Positions 1 through 5,148 of a stretch of 9,000 bases of DNA are shown piece after piece (the first letter of the stretch is position 1; each line of letters opens with the position of its first letter). The notes under the pieces are model-generated. The model was not told the DNA's origin and searched no databases. It worked only from the letters and a program-made list of their open reading frames with translations. Where the stretch lies: positions 8,430 through 17,429 of the forward strand of contig PMIG01000130.1 in assembly GCA_003157055.1 (NCBI GenBank). Reading direction: 5' to 3'. Position numbers and translations under genes: made by a program. Source of the DNA: Bacteroidales bacterium (lineage in GTDB: Bacteria > Bacteroidota > Bacteroidia > Bacteroidales > VadinHA17).

Positions 1-89
1 AGCCTCGCAAGCTCATGTTCAAGATGTTCAATAGCTTTTTGCATCCTTTCTCTTGCTTCTTCAATTATCAGTTCAACATCTTCGTTCAT
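1..89 (-). CDS. frr: Ribosome recycling factor, N-terminal part (runs off left edge)
   Basis: The reverse complement opens with ATG at 89 and reads 29 codons to the window edge, beginning MNEDVELIIEEARERM and continuing with a charged helical stretch ending in HELAR. This fits the start of ribosome recycling factor, whose first helix of the three-helix bundle has the pattern 'A..RM.KA...' before the conserved R.G.A motif, which lies outside the window. The protein works with EF-G to split post-termination ribosomes in the cytoplasm. Its position directly after pyrH on the same strand is the classical tsf-pyrH-frr arrangement and strongly supports the call. The gap to pyrH is 82 bp and holds a good promoter match, so frr can probably be transcribed on its own as well as by read-through. 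No clear Shine-Dalgarno sequence precedes the ATG, as is usual in Bacteroidota. Confidence 0.85.
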   Translation of the reverse strand, partial: MNEDVELIIEEARERMQKAIEHLEHELAR

Positions 90-135
90 GGGGCTGGTTT
101 TTAGCGGTTTTCTTATTCTATCTCGTCAGACGGAA

Positions 136-164
136 CAAATTTAATAAAATAGCTTAAAAAACAA
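136..164 (-). promoter_or_regulatory. Predicted Bacteroidota-type promoter of frr
   Basis: On the minus strand the box TAAATTTG (143 down to 136) matches the Bacteroidota -7 consensus TAnnTTTG exactly. A TTG (164 to 162) lies 18 bp upstream, which fits the -33 element and its known spacing. Transcription would start near 130 and give a leader of about 40 nt before the frr ATG at 89. No experiment backs this; it is a consensus match in an AT-rich gap. Confidence 0.6.
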
Positions 165-171
165 TTCGCTG

Positions 172-879
172 TCAGTTGCAAATGAGCGTTCCGGTTTTTC
201 CTCCTTCAATTAGCTTTATCAGGTTTCCTTTTTTATTCATGTCGAAAACAACAATAGGCATATTATTATCACGGCACATTGTAAAGGCTGTGGAGTCCAT
301 TATTTTCAGCCTTCTGACTATCACCTCCTCGAATGAGATGGAATCAAATTTTTCGGCTTTGGGATCCTTCTCCGGATCGGCTGTATATACGCCGTCGACC
401 CGAGTGCCCTTGAGAAGGACGTCAGCTCCGGTTTCGACTGCTCTAAGCGCTGCTGCAGTATCTGTTGTAAAGAAAGGATTACCTGTTCCGCCTGCCAGGA
501 TGCAAACTGATCCTTTCTTCATTTCTTCAAGCACCTTATCGCGGTTATAAAGCTCGCCTACAGGCTCCATTCTGATTGAAGTGAAAACGGTTGCCTTACC
601 GCCAAGCCTTCTTATAGCGCTTTCCAGGGCAAGGCTGTTAATGATAGTAGCAAGCATTCCCATCTGGTCGCCCTTAACTCTGTCGAACCCTGATTCAGTC
701 CCGCTTAGTCCGCGGAAGATATTGCCTCCGCCTATAACCACGGCTACCTCGCATTTTTTATTAACGGCTTCTATAACCTGCCTGGCATATTCTTCAAGCA
801 CGCTCTCATTTATCCCATGGTTGCCTTTCCCTGCCAGTGATTCACCGCTTAGCTTTAACAATATCCTGGAGTATTTCAT
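172..879 (-). CDS. pyrH: UMP kinase
   Basis: This is bacterial UMP kinase, which converts UMP to UDP with ATP in pyrimidine nucleotide synthesis; the family belongs to the amino acid kinase fold and acts as a cytoplasmic hexamer. The 235-residue length is normal. Visible motifs are KLSGE (residues 9-13), the glycine-rich VIGGGNIFRG (48-57), GDQMGMLAT (70-78), the UMP-binding FTTDTAAALRA (137-147) and the nucleotide-loop KGTRVDGVYTADP (157-169), followed by MDSTAFTMC and DMNKKGN. The ATG at 879 gives the standard N terminus (MKYSRILLKLSGE), so the start is secure; the stop is TGA. It lies between tsf and frr on the same strand. Two terminators separate it from tsf, so it probably has its own promoter in the intervening 97 bp, although no convincing box is visible there. 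Confidence 0.97.
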   Translation of the reverse strand: MKYSRILLKLSGESLAGKGNHGINESVLEEYARQVIEAVNKKCEVAVVIGGGNIFRGLSGTESGFDRVKGDQMGMLATIINSLALESAIRRLGGKATVFTSIRMEPVGELYNRDKVLEEMKKGSVCILAGGTGNPFFTTDTAAALRAVETGADVLLKGTRVDGVYTADPEKDPKAEKFDSISFEEVIVRRLKIMDSTAFTMCRDNNMPIVVFDMNKKGNLIKLIEGGKTGTLICN

Positions 880-976
880 TTTACACGAATTATGATCTTC
901 ACGAAATTAATAAAAAAAATGGCAAGCTTGGAGTTCCTTTTGCCCTCTATTCCCTATAGTGGTTTTAAGACATTTC

Positions 977-1000
977 AAAAAAAAGTCCCCTTTTAGGGGA
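977..1000 (-). terminator. Second of two tandem intrinsic terminators after tsf
   Basis: Read on the minus strand, a 6-bp stem TCCCCT/AGGGGA with a 3-nt AAA loop (1000 to 986) is followed after one C by eight T residues (984 to 977). It lies about 10 bases downstream of the T tract of the first terminator and could act as a backup. The opposite strand has no T tract after the stem, so it looks one-directional. Confidence 0.7.
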
Positions 1001-1009
1001 TTCAGGGGC

Positions 1010-1034
1010 AAAAAAATGGCGCCCTGGAGCGCCA
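1010..1034 (-). terminator. First of two tandem intrinsic terminators after tsf
   Basis: Read on the minus strand, a GC-rich 6-bp stem TGGCGC/GCGCCA with a TCCAGG loop (1034 to 1017) is followed directly by seven T residues (1016 to 1010). It starts 28 bp after the tsf stop codon. This is the textbook form of a Rho-independent terminator and should end most transcripts of the rpsB-tsf unit before pyrH. Confidence 0.82.
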
Positions 1035-1062
1035 CATTAATTATTGAACTATTAATTTACGT

Positions 1063-1893
1063 TTATAAATTGAGTGTAAATCTTTTAAAACCTGTCACTG
1101 ATAAGTCTTTATCGACTGATTTCAGGTACTGGCCAATTGTCTGTTTATTATCCTTAACAAATTCCTGGTTAAGAAGGGTGCTCTCCTTGAAAAACTTACC
1201 GAGCTTACCCTGTGCGATCTTATCAAGCATCTCTTCGGGCTTGCCGTCAAGGCGAGCCTGTTCTCTTCCTATCTCAAGTTCCTGGGCAACTACTTTCTCA
1301 GGAACGTCAGCCTTATCGACTGCAACGGGATTCATTGCAGCAACCTGCATGGCGACATCCTTATAAACCTGCACATCAAGACCTGCTTTAGTAAAACCCA
1401 CGAGGGTTGCAAGCCTGTTTCCGGGATGAATGTATGCCTGAACGTGGTCAGCTTCAATTTTCTCAAAATAAGAGAGATCAAGTTTTTCGCCGATGATTCC
1501 CACGAATTCAATTATTTTCCCGCCGACAGTACCGCCTTCCAGAGGAAGTGCCTTGAGTGCTTCAAGGTTAGCAGGATTCTTTGCAAGAGCGAAATCAATT
1601 ATCTTGTTTGCGAGCTCCTGGAATTTTGCATTTTTAGCAACAAAATCAGTTTCGCTATTCAGAACGGTCATTACGCCGAGCTTACCATTTGAGGCAACTT
1701 TTGCAAGTACAACACCTTCAGTGGCTTCCCTATCGGCACGCTTATTTGCGACAGCTTGTCCCTTTTCGCGGATTATTTCAATTGCCTTGTCGAAATTGCC
1801 GTCGCTTTCTTCAAGAGCTTTTTTGCAGTCCATCATTCCTGCAAGAGTAACCCTTCTCAGTTTTGCAACATCGGCAGCATTTATTGTAGCCAT
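1063..1893 (-). CDS. tsf: Translation elongation factor Ts
   Basis: EF-Ts is the nucleotide exchange factor that releases GDP from EF-Tu during elongation, in the cytoplasm. The 276-residue product starts with the UBA-like N-terminal domain (about residues 5-45, including LRRVTLAGMMDCKKALEES), then the linker region KGQAVANKRADREATEGVV (45-63), and the signature TDFVAKN (82-88), whose Asp-Phe pair contacts EF-Tu and disturbs its magnesium site. The rest forms the core and dimerisation domains. Length and N terminus are typical for Bacteroidota, so the ATG at 1893 is preferred. It follows rpsB after only 26 bp, as in most bacteria, and is very likely co-transcribed with it. Two intrinsic terminators close the unit downstream. 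Confidence 0.97.
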   Translation of the reverse strand: MATINAADVAKLRRVTLAGMMDCKKALEESDGNFDKAIEIIREKGQAVANKRADREATEGVVLAKVASNGKLGVMTVLNSETDFVAKNAKFQELANKIIDFALAKNPANLEALKALPLEGGTVGGKIIEFVGIIGEKLDLSYFEKIEADHVQAYIHPGNRLATLVGFTKAGLDVQVYKDVAMQVAAMNPVAVDKADVPEKVVAQELEIGREQARLDGKPEEMLDKIAQGKLGKFFKESTLLNQEFVKDNKQTIGQYLKSVDKDLSVTGFKRFTLNL

Positions 1894-1919
1894 TATTTCA
1901 GTATTAAAATCAAATTCTG

Positions 1920-2804
1920 TTATTTTTCTTTCTCTTCTGATTCTTCAGCAGTTCCTTCAGATTCGTCATCGGAATCATCTTTTTCTGCATCATCCTCATT
2001 ATCTTCTTCATCTTCTTCGACAAGAGCTTCGATCAAAGCTGCCGATATATCTTTTGACTCAAGATCTTTTCTTAAACTTTTCTTCTCTCCTTTACCCGGT
2101 TCCTTGTCTTTTTCAAGTTTCCTTTCATTCAGTCCTTCCTCAATTGCCTGGCAGAGGATATCAATGATAAGCGAAATTGATTTTGAAGCGTCATCATTTG
2201 CAGGGATCGGAAAATCAATGTCTGACGGGTCTGAATTGGTATCGACCATTGCAAATACAGGAATGCCGAGACGTTTTGCTTCACTTACAGCAATATGTTC
2301 TTTGCAAACATCGACAATAAAGAGAGCAGAAGGGAGGCGTGTAAGGTCGACAATGCTACCGAGGTTCTTTTCAAGTTTGGCTCTCTGACGTGTCACTTGT
2401 AGTCTTTCGCGTTTTGATAGGTTCATGAATGTTCCGTCAACAGCCATTTTGTCGATAGATCCCATTTTCTTGACTGCCTTCCTGATTGTCGGGAAGTTAG
2501 TAAGCATTCCACCGGGCCACCGCTCAGTAACATAAGGCATGTTTACCTGTTTTACTTTTTCAGCAACAATCTCTTTAGCCTGTTTTTTTGTGGCAACGAA
2601 TAAGACTTTCTTTCCTGATCTTGCAATTTGCTTCATTGCTGAAGCCGCCTCATCAAGCTTTACGATAGTTTTTTCGAGGTCAATGATATGAATACCGTTA
2701 CGCTCCATAAAAATATAGGGAGCCATTGCGGGATTCCATTTTCTTTTCAGGTGTCCGAAATGAACACCAGCATCTAGCAATTCTTTAAAATTTGTTCTGG
2801 GCAT
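1920..2804 (-). CDS. rpsB: Small ribosomal subunit protein uS2 (S2) with acidic C-terminal tail
   Basis: S2 is a late-assembling protein on the back of the 30S subunit. The first 225 or so residues carry the family features: the N-terminal LLDAGVHFGHLKRKWNPAM (residues 9-27), the coiled-coil region of the middle, RWPGGMLTNF (95-104), and DLTRLPSALFIVD (153-165) followed by GIPVFAMVDTNSDP (180-193). The ATG at 2804 gives the standard N terminus. The protein is 294 residues, about 50 longer than E. coli S2. The excess is a C-terminal extension: a lysine-rich stretch (about 229-251) and then a low-complexity acidic tail from residue 262, with 21 Asp/Glu in the last 33 residues. The tail stays in frame to a normal TAA stop and shows no sign of frameshift. 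rpsB is followed by tsf after 26 bp and preceded by a 102-bp gap with possible RNA structure. Confidence 0.97.
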   Translation of the reverse strand: MPRTNFKELLDAGVHFGHLKRKWNPAMAPYIFMERNGIHIIDLEKTIVKLDEAASAMKQIARSGKKVLFVATKKQAKEIVAEKVKQVNMPYVTERWPGGMLTNFPTIRKAVKKMGSIDKMAVDGTFMNLSKRERLQVTRQRAKLEKNLGSIVDLTRLPSALFIVDVCKEHIAVSEAKRLGIPVFAMVDTNSDPSDIDFPIPANDDASKSISLIIDILCQAIEEGLNERKLEKDKEPGKGEKKSLRKDLESKDISAALIEALVEEDEEDNEDDAEKDDSDDESEGTAEESEEKEK

Positions 2805-2834
2805 TTTATTTAATTTAAGTTTACATTCATTAAA

Positions 2835-2878
2835 ATCAATTGCAGAGTAGTTCCTTCAGGGAAGTCTTTGCAATTTAG
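2835..2878 (-). promoter_or_regulatory. Possible RNA leader structure upstream of rpsB
   Basis: The 102-bp gap between rpsI and rpsB holds a perfect 7-bp inverted repeat, AATTGCA/TGCAATT (2838-2844 with 2869-2875). It encloses a smaller hairpin in which CTTC/GAAG (2854-2857 with 2861-2864), or alternatively TTCC/GGAA, can pair. The transcript before rpsB could thus form a stem with an internal loop and an inner hairpin, ending about 31 nt before the start codon. Many bacteria control rpsB by feedback of S2 on such a leader, so this is a candidate, but the stems are short and no match to a known leader family is claimed. Confidence 0.3.
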
Positions 2879-2906
2879 ATACTAAACTTGCTCAGTCCGG
2901 CAAATA

Positions 2907-3293
2907 CTAACGTTTACTGAACTGGAACCTTTTGCGGGCTTTTGGCCTGCCTGGTTTTTTTCTTTCAACTTCGCGCGGGTCGCGGGTGACGAAACCATTT
3001 GCCTTAAGGGCTTTTTTGCTTTCCTCATCAATTTTTATGAGGGCTCTGGTAATGCCAAGACGAAGAGCTTCAGCCTGGCCTTTTACTCCGCCACCGTCAA
3101 GATTTACAACGATATCATATTTATCAGCAGCATTCAAAAGAACCAGAGGCTGGGTTACGACATACTGAAGTGTTTCGGCTCCGAAATATTCTTTATAATC
3201 CCTTCCGTTAACAGTAATTTTGCCTTTGCCATCACTTAAAAATATCCTGGCAACGGCTGCTTTTCTTCTTCCGATAGCATTGATAGCTTCCAT
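2907..3293 (-). CDS. rpsI: Small ribosomal subunit protein uS9 (S9)
   Basis: S9 sits in the head of the 30S subunit, and its C-terminal tail reaches the P-site tRNA. The 128-residue product has the usual start (AIGRRKAAVARIFL, residues 6-19), the family signature GGGVKGQAEALRLGITRAL (67-85), and the conserved basic tail from RDPREVERKK (104-113) to the end. The last residues FQFSKR match the invariant SKR terminus, where the final Arg touches the tRNA anticodon stem. Length is normal and the ATG at 3293 is the only sensible start. It follows rplM after 9 bp, so the two are a single transcription unit, as nearly everywhere in bacteria. Confidence 0.97.
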   Translation of the reverse strand: MEAINAIGRRKAAVARIFLSDGKGKITVNGRDYKEYFGAETLQYVVTQPLVLLNAADKYDIVVNLDGGGVKGQAEALRLGITRALIKIDEESKKALKANGFVTRDPREVERKKPGRPKARKRFQFSKR

Positions 3294-3302
3294 ATCTGTT
3301 CC

Positions 3303-3755
3303 TTAGTTGTTTTTGAATTCTACTTTTTTGGGTTTCTGGGCTTCATGTGGGTGCTCGGTTCCGGCATAAACATGCAGGTTTCTGAAAAGTTCGCTTCCAA
3401 GACGGTTCTTCGGCAGCATTCCTTTGACAGCCATTTCGACAAGCCCTATCGGGTTCTTTTTAAGAACCTCCTCTGCAGTTGTGAATTTCTGTCCACCAGG
3501 ATAACCTGTGTACCTTACATATTCCTTATCTGACATTTTCTTGCCTGTCAGGGCAACCTTCTCTGCATTGATTACAACAACATTATCGCCGCAATCAACA
3601 TGAGGAGTGAAATTTGTCTTGTGCTTTCCCCTCAGCATGTTGGCAACCAAAGATGCGAAACGGCCAAGAACAGCTCCTTCAGCATCAATTATTACCCATT
3701 CCTTGCTGACAGTTGCCTTATTTGCCGATACTGTCTTATAACTTAAGGTGTTCAC
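3303..3755 (-). CDS. rplM: Large ribosomal subunit protein uL13 (L13), GTG start
   Basis: L13 is an early-assembling protein of the 50S subunit. The 150-residue product carries the family blocks WVIIDAEGAVLGRFAS (20-35), the HVDCGDNVVVINAEK stretch (52-66), TGKKMSDKEY (70-79), YTGYPGG (82-88) and the signature region MAVKGMLPKNRLG (108-120), followed by LHVYAGTEHPHEAQKP (127-142). The start codon is GTG at 3755-3753. It is chosen because the N terminus it gives (MNTLSYKTVSANKATV) is the conserved one in Bacteroidota, and no in-frame ATG lies nearby. It is the first gene of the rplM-rpsI unit and has a good -7 promoter box about 65 bp upstream. A GTG start may lower translation or take part in feedback control; this is only inference. 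Confidence 0.97.
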   Translation of the reverse strand: MNTLSYKTVSANKATVSKEWVIIDAEGAVLGRFASLVANMLRGKHKTNFTPHVDCGDNVVVINAEKVALTGKKMSDKEYVRYTGYPGGQKFTTAEEVLKKNPIGLVEMAVKGMLPKNRLGSELFRNLHVYAGTEHPHEAQKPKKVEFKNN

Positions 3756-3795
3756 TTCTACTTAATTTTTTAATTGATACACTTATACTTAATGT

Positions 3796-3816
3796 AAAAA
3801 CCCTCTGATTTAGGGT
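3796..3816 (-). promoter_or_regulatory. Hairpin at the predicted 5' end of the rplM mRNA
   Basis: On the minus strand, ACCCT (3816 to 3812) pairs with AGGGT (3804 to 3800) across a 7-nt AAATCAG loop, and four T residues follow. The stem starts only 4 nt after the promoter box, so it would form the very 5' end of the transcript. It could protect the mRNA, act as a short attenuator, or be part of an L13 feedback leader of the kind known in Firmicutes. With only 5 bp it is suggestive, no more. Confidence 0.35.
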
Positions 3817-3819
3817 CTG

Positions 3820-3850
3820 CAAAAATACAACATATTTATTAAAAAAAAAG
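3820..3850 (-). promoter_or_regulatory. Predicted promoter of the rplM-rpsI operon
   Basis: The minus strand has TATTTTTG (3827 to 3820), an exact match to the Bacteroidota -7 consensus TAnnTTTG, followed by CA as is common at such promoters. No TTTG is found at -33; instead a run of nine T residues (3849 to 3841) occupies that area and may act like an AT-rich upstream element. Transcription would start near 3813, about 60 nt before the GTG start codon of rplM. Confidence 0.55.
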
Positions 3851-3930
3851 AATATTGACGAGAATTTATTAGCGTTGAAAGAAACTAAGCTTATTTTTAC
3901 ATTCTTTTTTAATTTATATTCAGTTTGAAG

Positions 3931-4401
3931 ATGAAAGATGAATTATCGCTTCTGCACCATGCAATTTCACTTGCAAAAAAGAGCATCAGGGATGGAGGCG
4001 GCCCGTTCGGTGCCGTCATCACCAGGGATGGAAAAATCATTGCAGAAGCAAACAATATGGTCGTACCTTCTCACGACCCCACTGCTCATGCTGAAATACT
4101 GGCAATAAGGAAAGCGTCTGCAGCCTTAAAATCCTACGACCTGTCGGATTGTGTCATTTATGCTTCATGCGAACCATGCCCTATGTGTCTCGGTGCCATA
4201 TACTGGTCTGGCATTAAAAAAGTCGTGTTTGCCGCCAGCAGGAAAGATGCTGCTGCTGCCGGATTCAATGACAGCCTGATTTATGACGAGATAATCCTAA
4301 GCCCTTCGGCAAGAAAAGTGGCTTTTATCGAGCTCTCCAATGCGGGGGGGAAGGAAGTTTTTAAAGAGTGGGATGAATATGAAGGGAAAATCCCATATTG
4401 A
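3931..4401 (+). CDS. guaD: Guanine deaminase, GuaD type (cytidine deaminase superfamily)
   Basis: The product should hydrolyse guanine to xanthine and ammonia in purine salvage or breakdown. It has the zinc-binding deaminase motifs: HAE (residues 53-55; His is a zinc ligand, Glu the proton shuttle) and PCPMC (82-86; Cys83 and Cys86 are zinc ligands). Features particular to GuaD rather than tRNA or cytidine deaminases are DPTAHAEILAIRKA (49-62), SCEPCPMCLGAIYW (79-92), AGFNDSLIYDEI (110-121, with Asp114) and a C-terminal tail ending in Tyr. I place the start at ATG 3931 (156 residues) because this gives the same length and active-site numbering as Bacillus subtilis GuaD; a TTG two codons upstream (3925) is possible. 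The gene is divergent from rplM and overlaps the next gene, so the two are co-transcribed. A related nucleoside or tRNA deaminase activity cannot be excluded. Confidence 0.87.
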   Translation: MKDELSLLHHAISLAKKSIRDGGGPFGAVITRDGKIIAEANNMVVPSHDPTAHAEILAIRKASAALKSYDLSDCVIYASCEPCPMCLGAIYWSGIKKVVFAASRKDAAAAGFNDSLIYDEIILSPSARKVAFIELSNAGGKEVFKEWDEYEGKIPY

Positions 4402-4924
4402 CCCGCTTGAAAGCACCAGGCTCTCGTCAGCATTTTTCACCCGCGATGTTCTTTTTGTGGCTCCCGAACTCGTCGGAAAAAGAATTGCCATCAGCCAGAA
4501 AGACGGCGAAATCCGGAGATTCCTGATCACAGAAACAGAAGCTTACCGCGGACCGGAAGATCTTGCATGCCATGCAAGTAAGGGAAGAACTCCCCGGACT
4601 GAGGTGATGTTTCACAGCGGAGGGAGGATATATGTATATTTTGTGTACGGGATGTATTGGATGCTTAATTTTGTCGCCGGCGGCGAAAACGATCCCCAGG
4701 CTGCATTGATCCGCGGAATTGAAGGATTTAACGGACCGGGTAAACTAACGCGGGCCCTTGGCATTGACAGGTCGTTTTACGGAGTCGATCTGGCCACATC
4801 CGACCGTATATGGGTCGAGGATGCCGGGTATTTGCCGATAATAGAAACCGGACCAAGAATCGGGATTAAATATGCCGGAGAACCTTGGATCAGGAAACCC
4901 TGGAGATTCCGGATTAATTTGTAG
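4373..4924 (+). CDS. 3-methyladenine / alkyladenine DNA glycosylase (AAG/MPG family)
   Basis: This base-excision repair enzyme removes alkylated or deaminated purines (3-methyladenine, hypoxanthine and similar) from DNA. Numbering from ATG 4373 (183 residues), the active site is clear: ITETEAYRGPED (52-63) holds the catalytic Glu56 (Glu125 in human AAG) and Tyr58; His67 corresponds to His136. YVYFVYGMYWMLN (87-99) holds the Tyr that is pushed into the DNA helix (Tyr95, human Tyr162) and Asn99 (human Asn169); Arg114 matches human Arg182. NGPGKLTRALGI (120-131) is another family block. Length is normal for the bacterial proteins. The start is uncertain: ATG codons at 4340, 4373 and 4379 are all in frame and all lie inside guaD, so the genes overlap by 23-62 bp; 4373 and 4379 have a purine-rich AAAGAG upstream, 4340 does not. 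Translational coupling to guaD is likely. Confidence 0.92.
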   Translation: MNMKGKSHIDPLESTRLSSAFFTRDVLFVAPELVGKRIAISQKDGEIRRFLITETEAYRGPEDLACHASKGRTPRTEVMFHSGGRIYVYFVYGMYWMLNFVAGGENDPQAALIRGIEGFNGPGKLTRALGIDRSFYGVDLATSDRIWVEDAGYLPIIETGPRIGIKYAGEPWIRKPWRFRINL

Positions 4925-4935
4925 GAAAGGAATAT

Positions 4936-5029
4936 CCTTCGTGTACCTTTGAGATATCCTTTGTGTTCTTTGTGGTAAAAATATTTTAACCACAAAGGCC
5001 CACTAAGGGCTCATTAAGGTACACAAAGG
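4936..5029. repeat. 94-bp imperfect palindrome with CTTTGTG/CACAAAG units (intergenic repeat)
   Basis: Two 47-bp arms (4936-4982 and 4983-5029) meet with no gap and are imperfect inverted copies; I count 32 matches of 47 without gaps. The match is concentrated in an outer block (4936-4949 with 5016-5029, 13 of 14) and an inner block (4968-4982 with 4983-4997, 14 of 15). Each arm is made of short degenerate units such as CCTTTGTGT and CTTTGTGGT. This composition resembles the 'CACAAAG' type of dispersed intergenic element seen in many Bacteroidota genomes, which also gives rise to false ORFs translating as HKEHKG-like peptides. It starts 11 bp after the glycosylase stop. A transcript would form a long hairpin, but without a U tract it is not a standard terminator. 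Confidence 0.75.
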
Positions 5030-5069
5030 TTAACCATTTAAAGATGCATACTTAAACAAGTTAAAATGT

Positions 5070-5085
5070 TGTTAAATAGTTAACA
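5070..5085. promoter_or_regulatory. Perfect operator-like palindrome TGTTAA-N4-TTAACA
   Basis: The 6-bp half sites TGTTAA (5070-5075) and TTAACA (5080-5085) form a perfect inverted repeat around ATAG. It lies 63 bp before the ATG of the DUF2723 gene, between the palindromic repeat and the gene, where a regulator would be expected to bind. Additional TTAA words nearby (5030-5033, 5061-5064) suggest either a cluster of sites or simply AT-rich sequence. No regulator is assigned. Confidence 0.3.
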
Positions 5086-5148
5086 GCATAAACCCATATT
5101 GTAAATTTTTCCGTTCTTTGTTCATTCAATAATCAAAAAAGATCATCT

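Noticed and set aside
902..909. TAATTTCG on the minus strand as a possible pyrH promoter box
   Set aside because: One mismatch to TAnnTTTG, and the nearest TTG is only 13 bp upstream, too close for the -33 element. A pyrH promoter is expected between 880 and 976 but I cannot point to it.
1493..2388. Long plus-strand ORFs (224 and 210 codons) opposite tsf and rpsB, rich in Ser
   Set aside because: They are mirror images of two certain genes; the Ser-rich stretch is the complement of the acidic S2 tail. No family resemblance is visible.
3892..3899. TATTTTTA as a possible guaD promoter box
   Set aside because: The final G of the consensus is missing and no TTG lies at a suitable distance; the region is so AT-rich that near matches are expected.
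4745..4995. Two overlapping minus-strand ORFs (82 and 72 codons) covering the glycosylase 3' end and the palindromic repeat
   Set aside because: They are antisense to a well-supported gene and start inside the repeat; the HKEHKG-like peptide is what this repeat gives when translated by chance.
5102..5109. TAAATTTT as a possible promoter box of the DUF2723 gene
   Set aside because: Lacks the final G, and the only TTG upstream (5069-5071) is 30 bp away, too far for the usual spacing.
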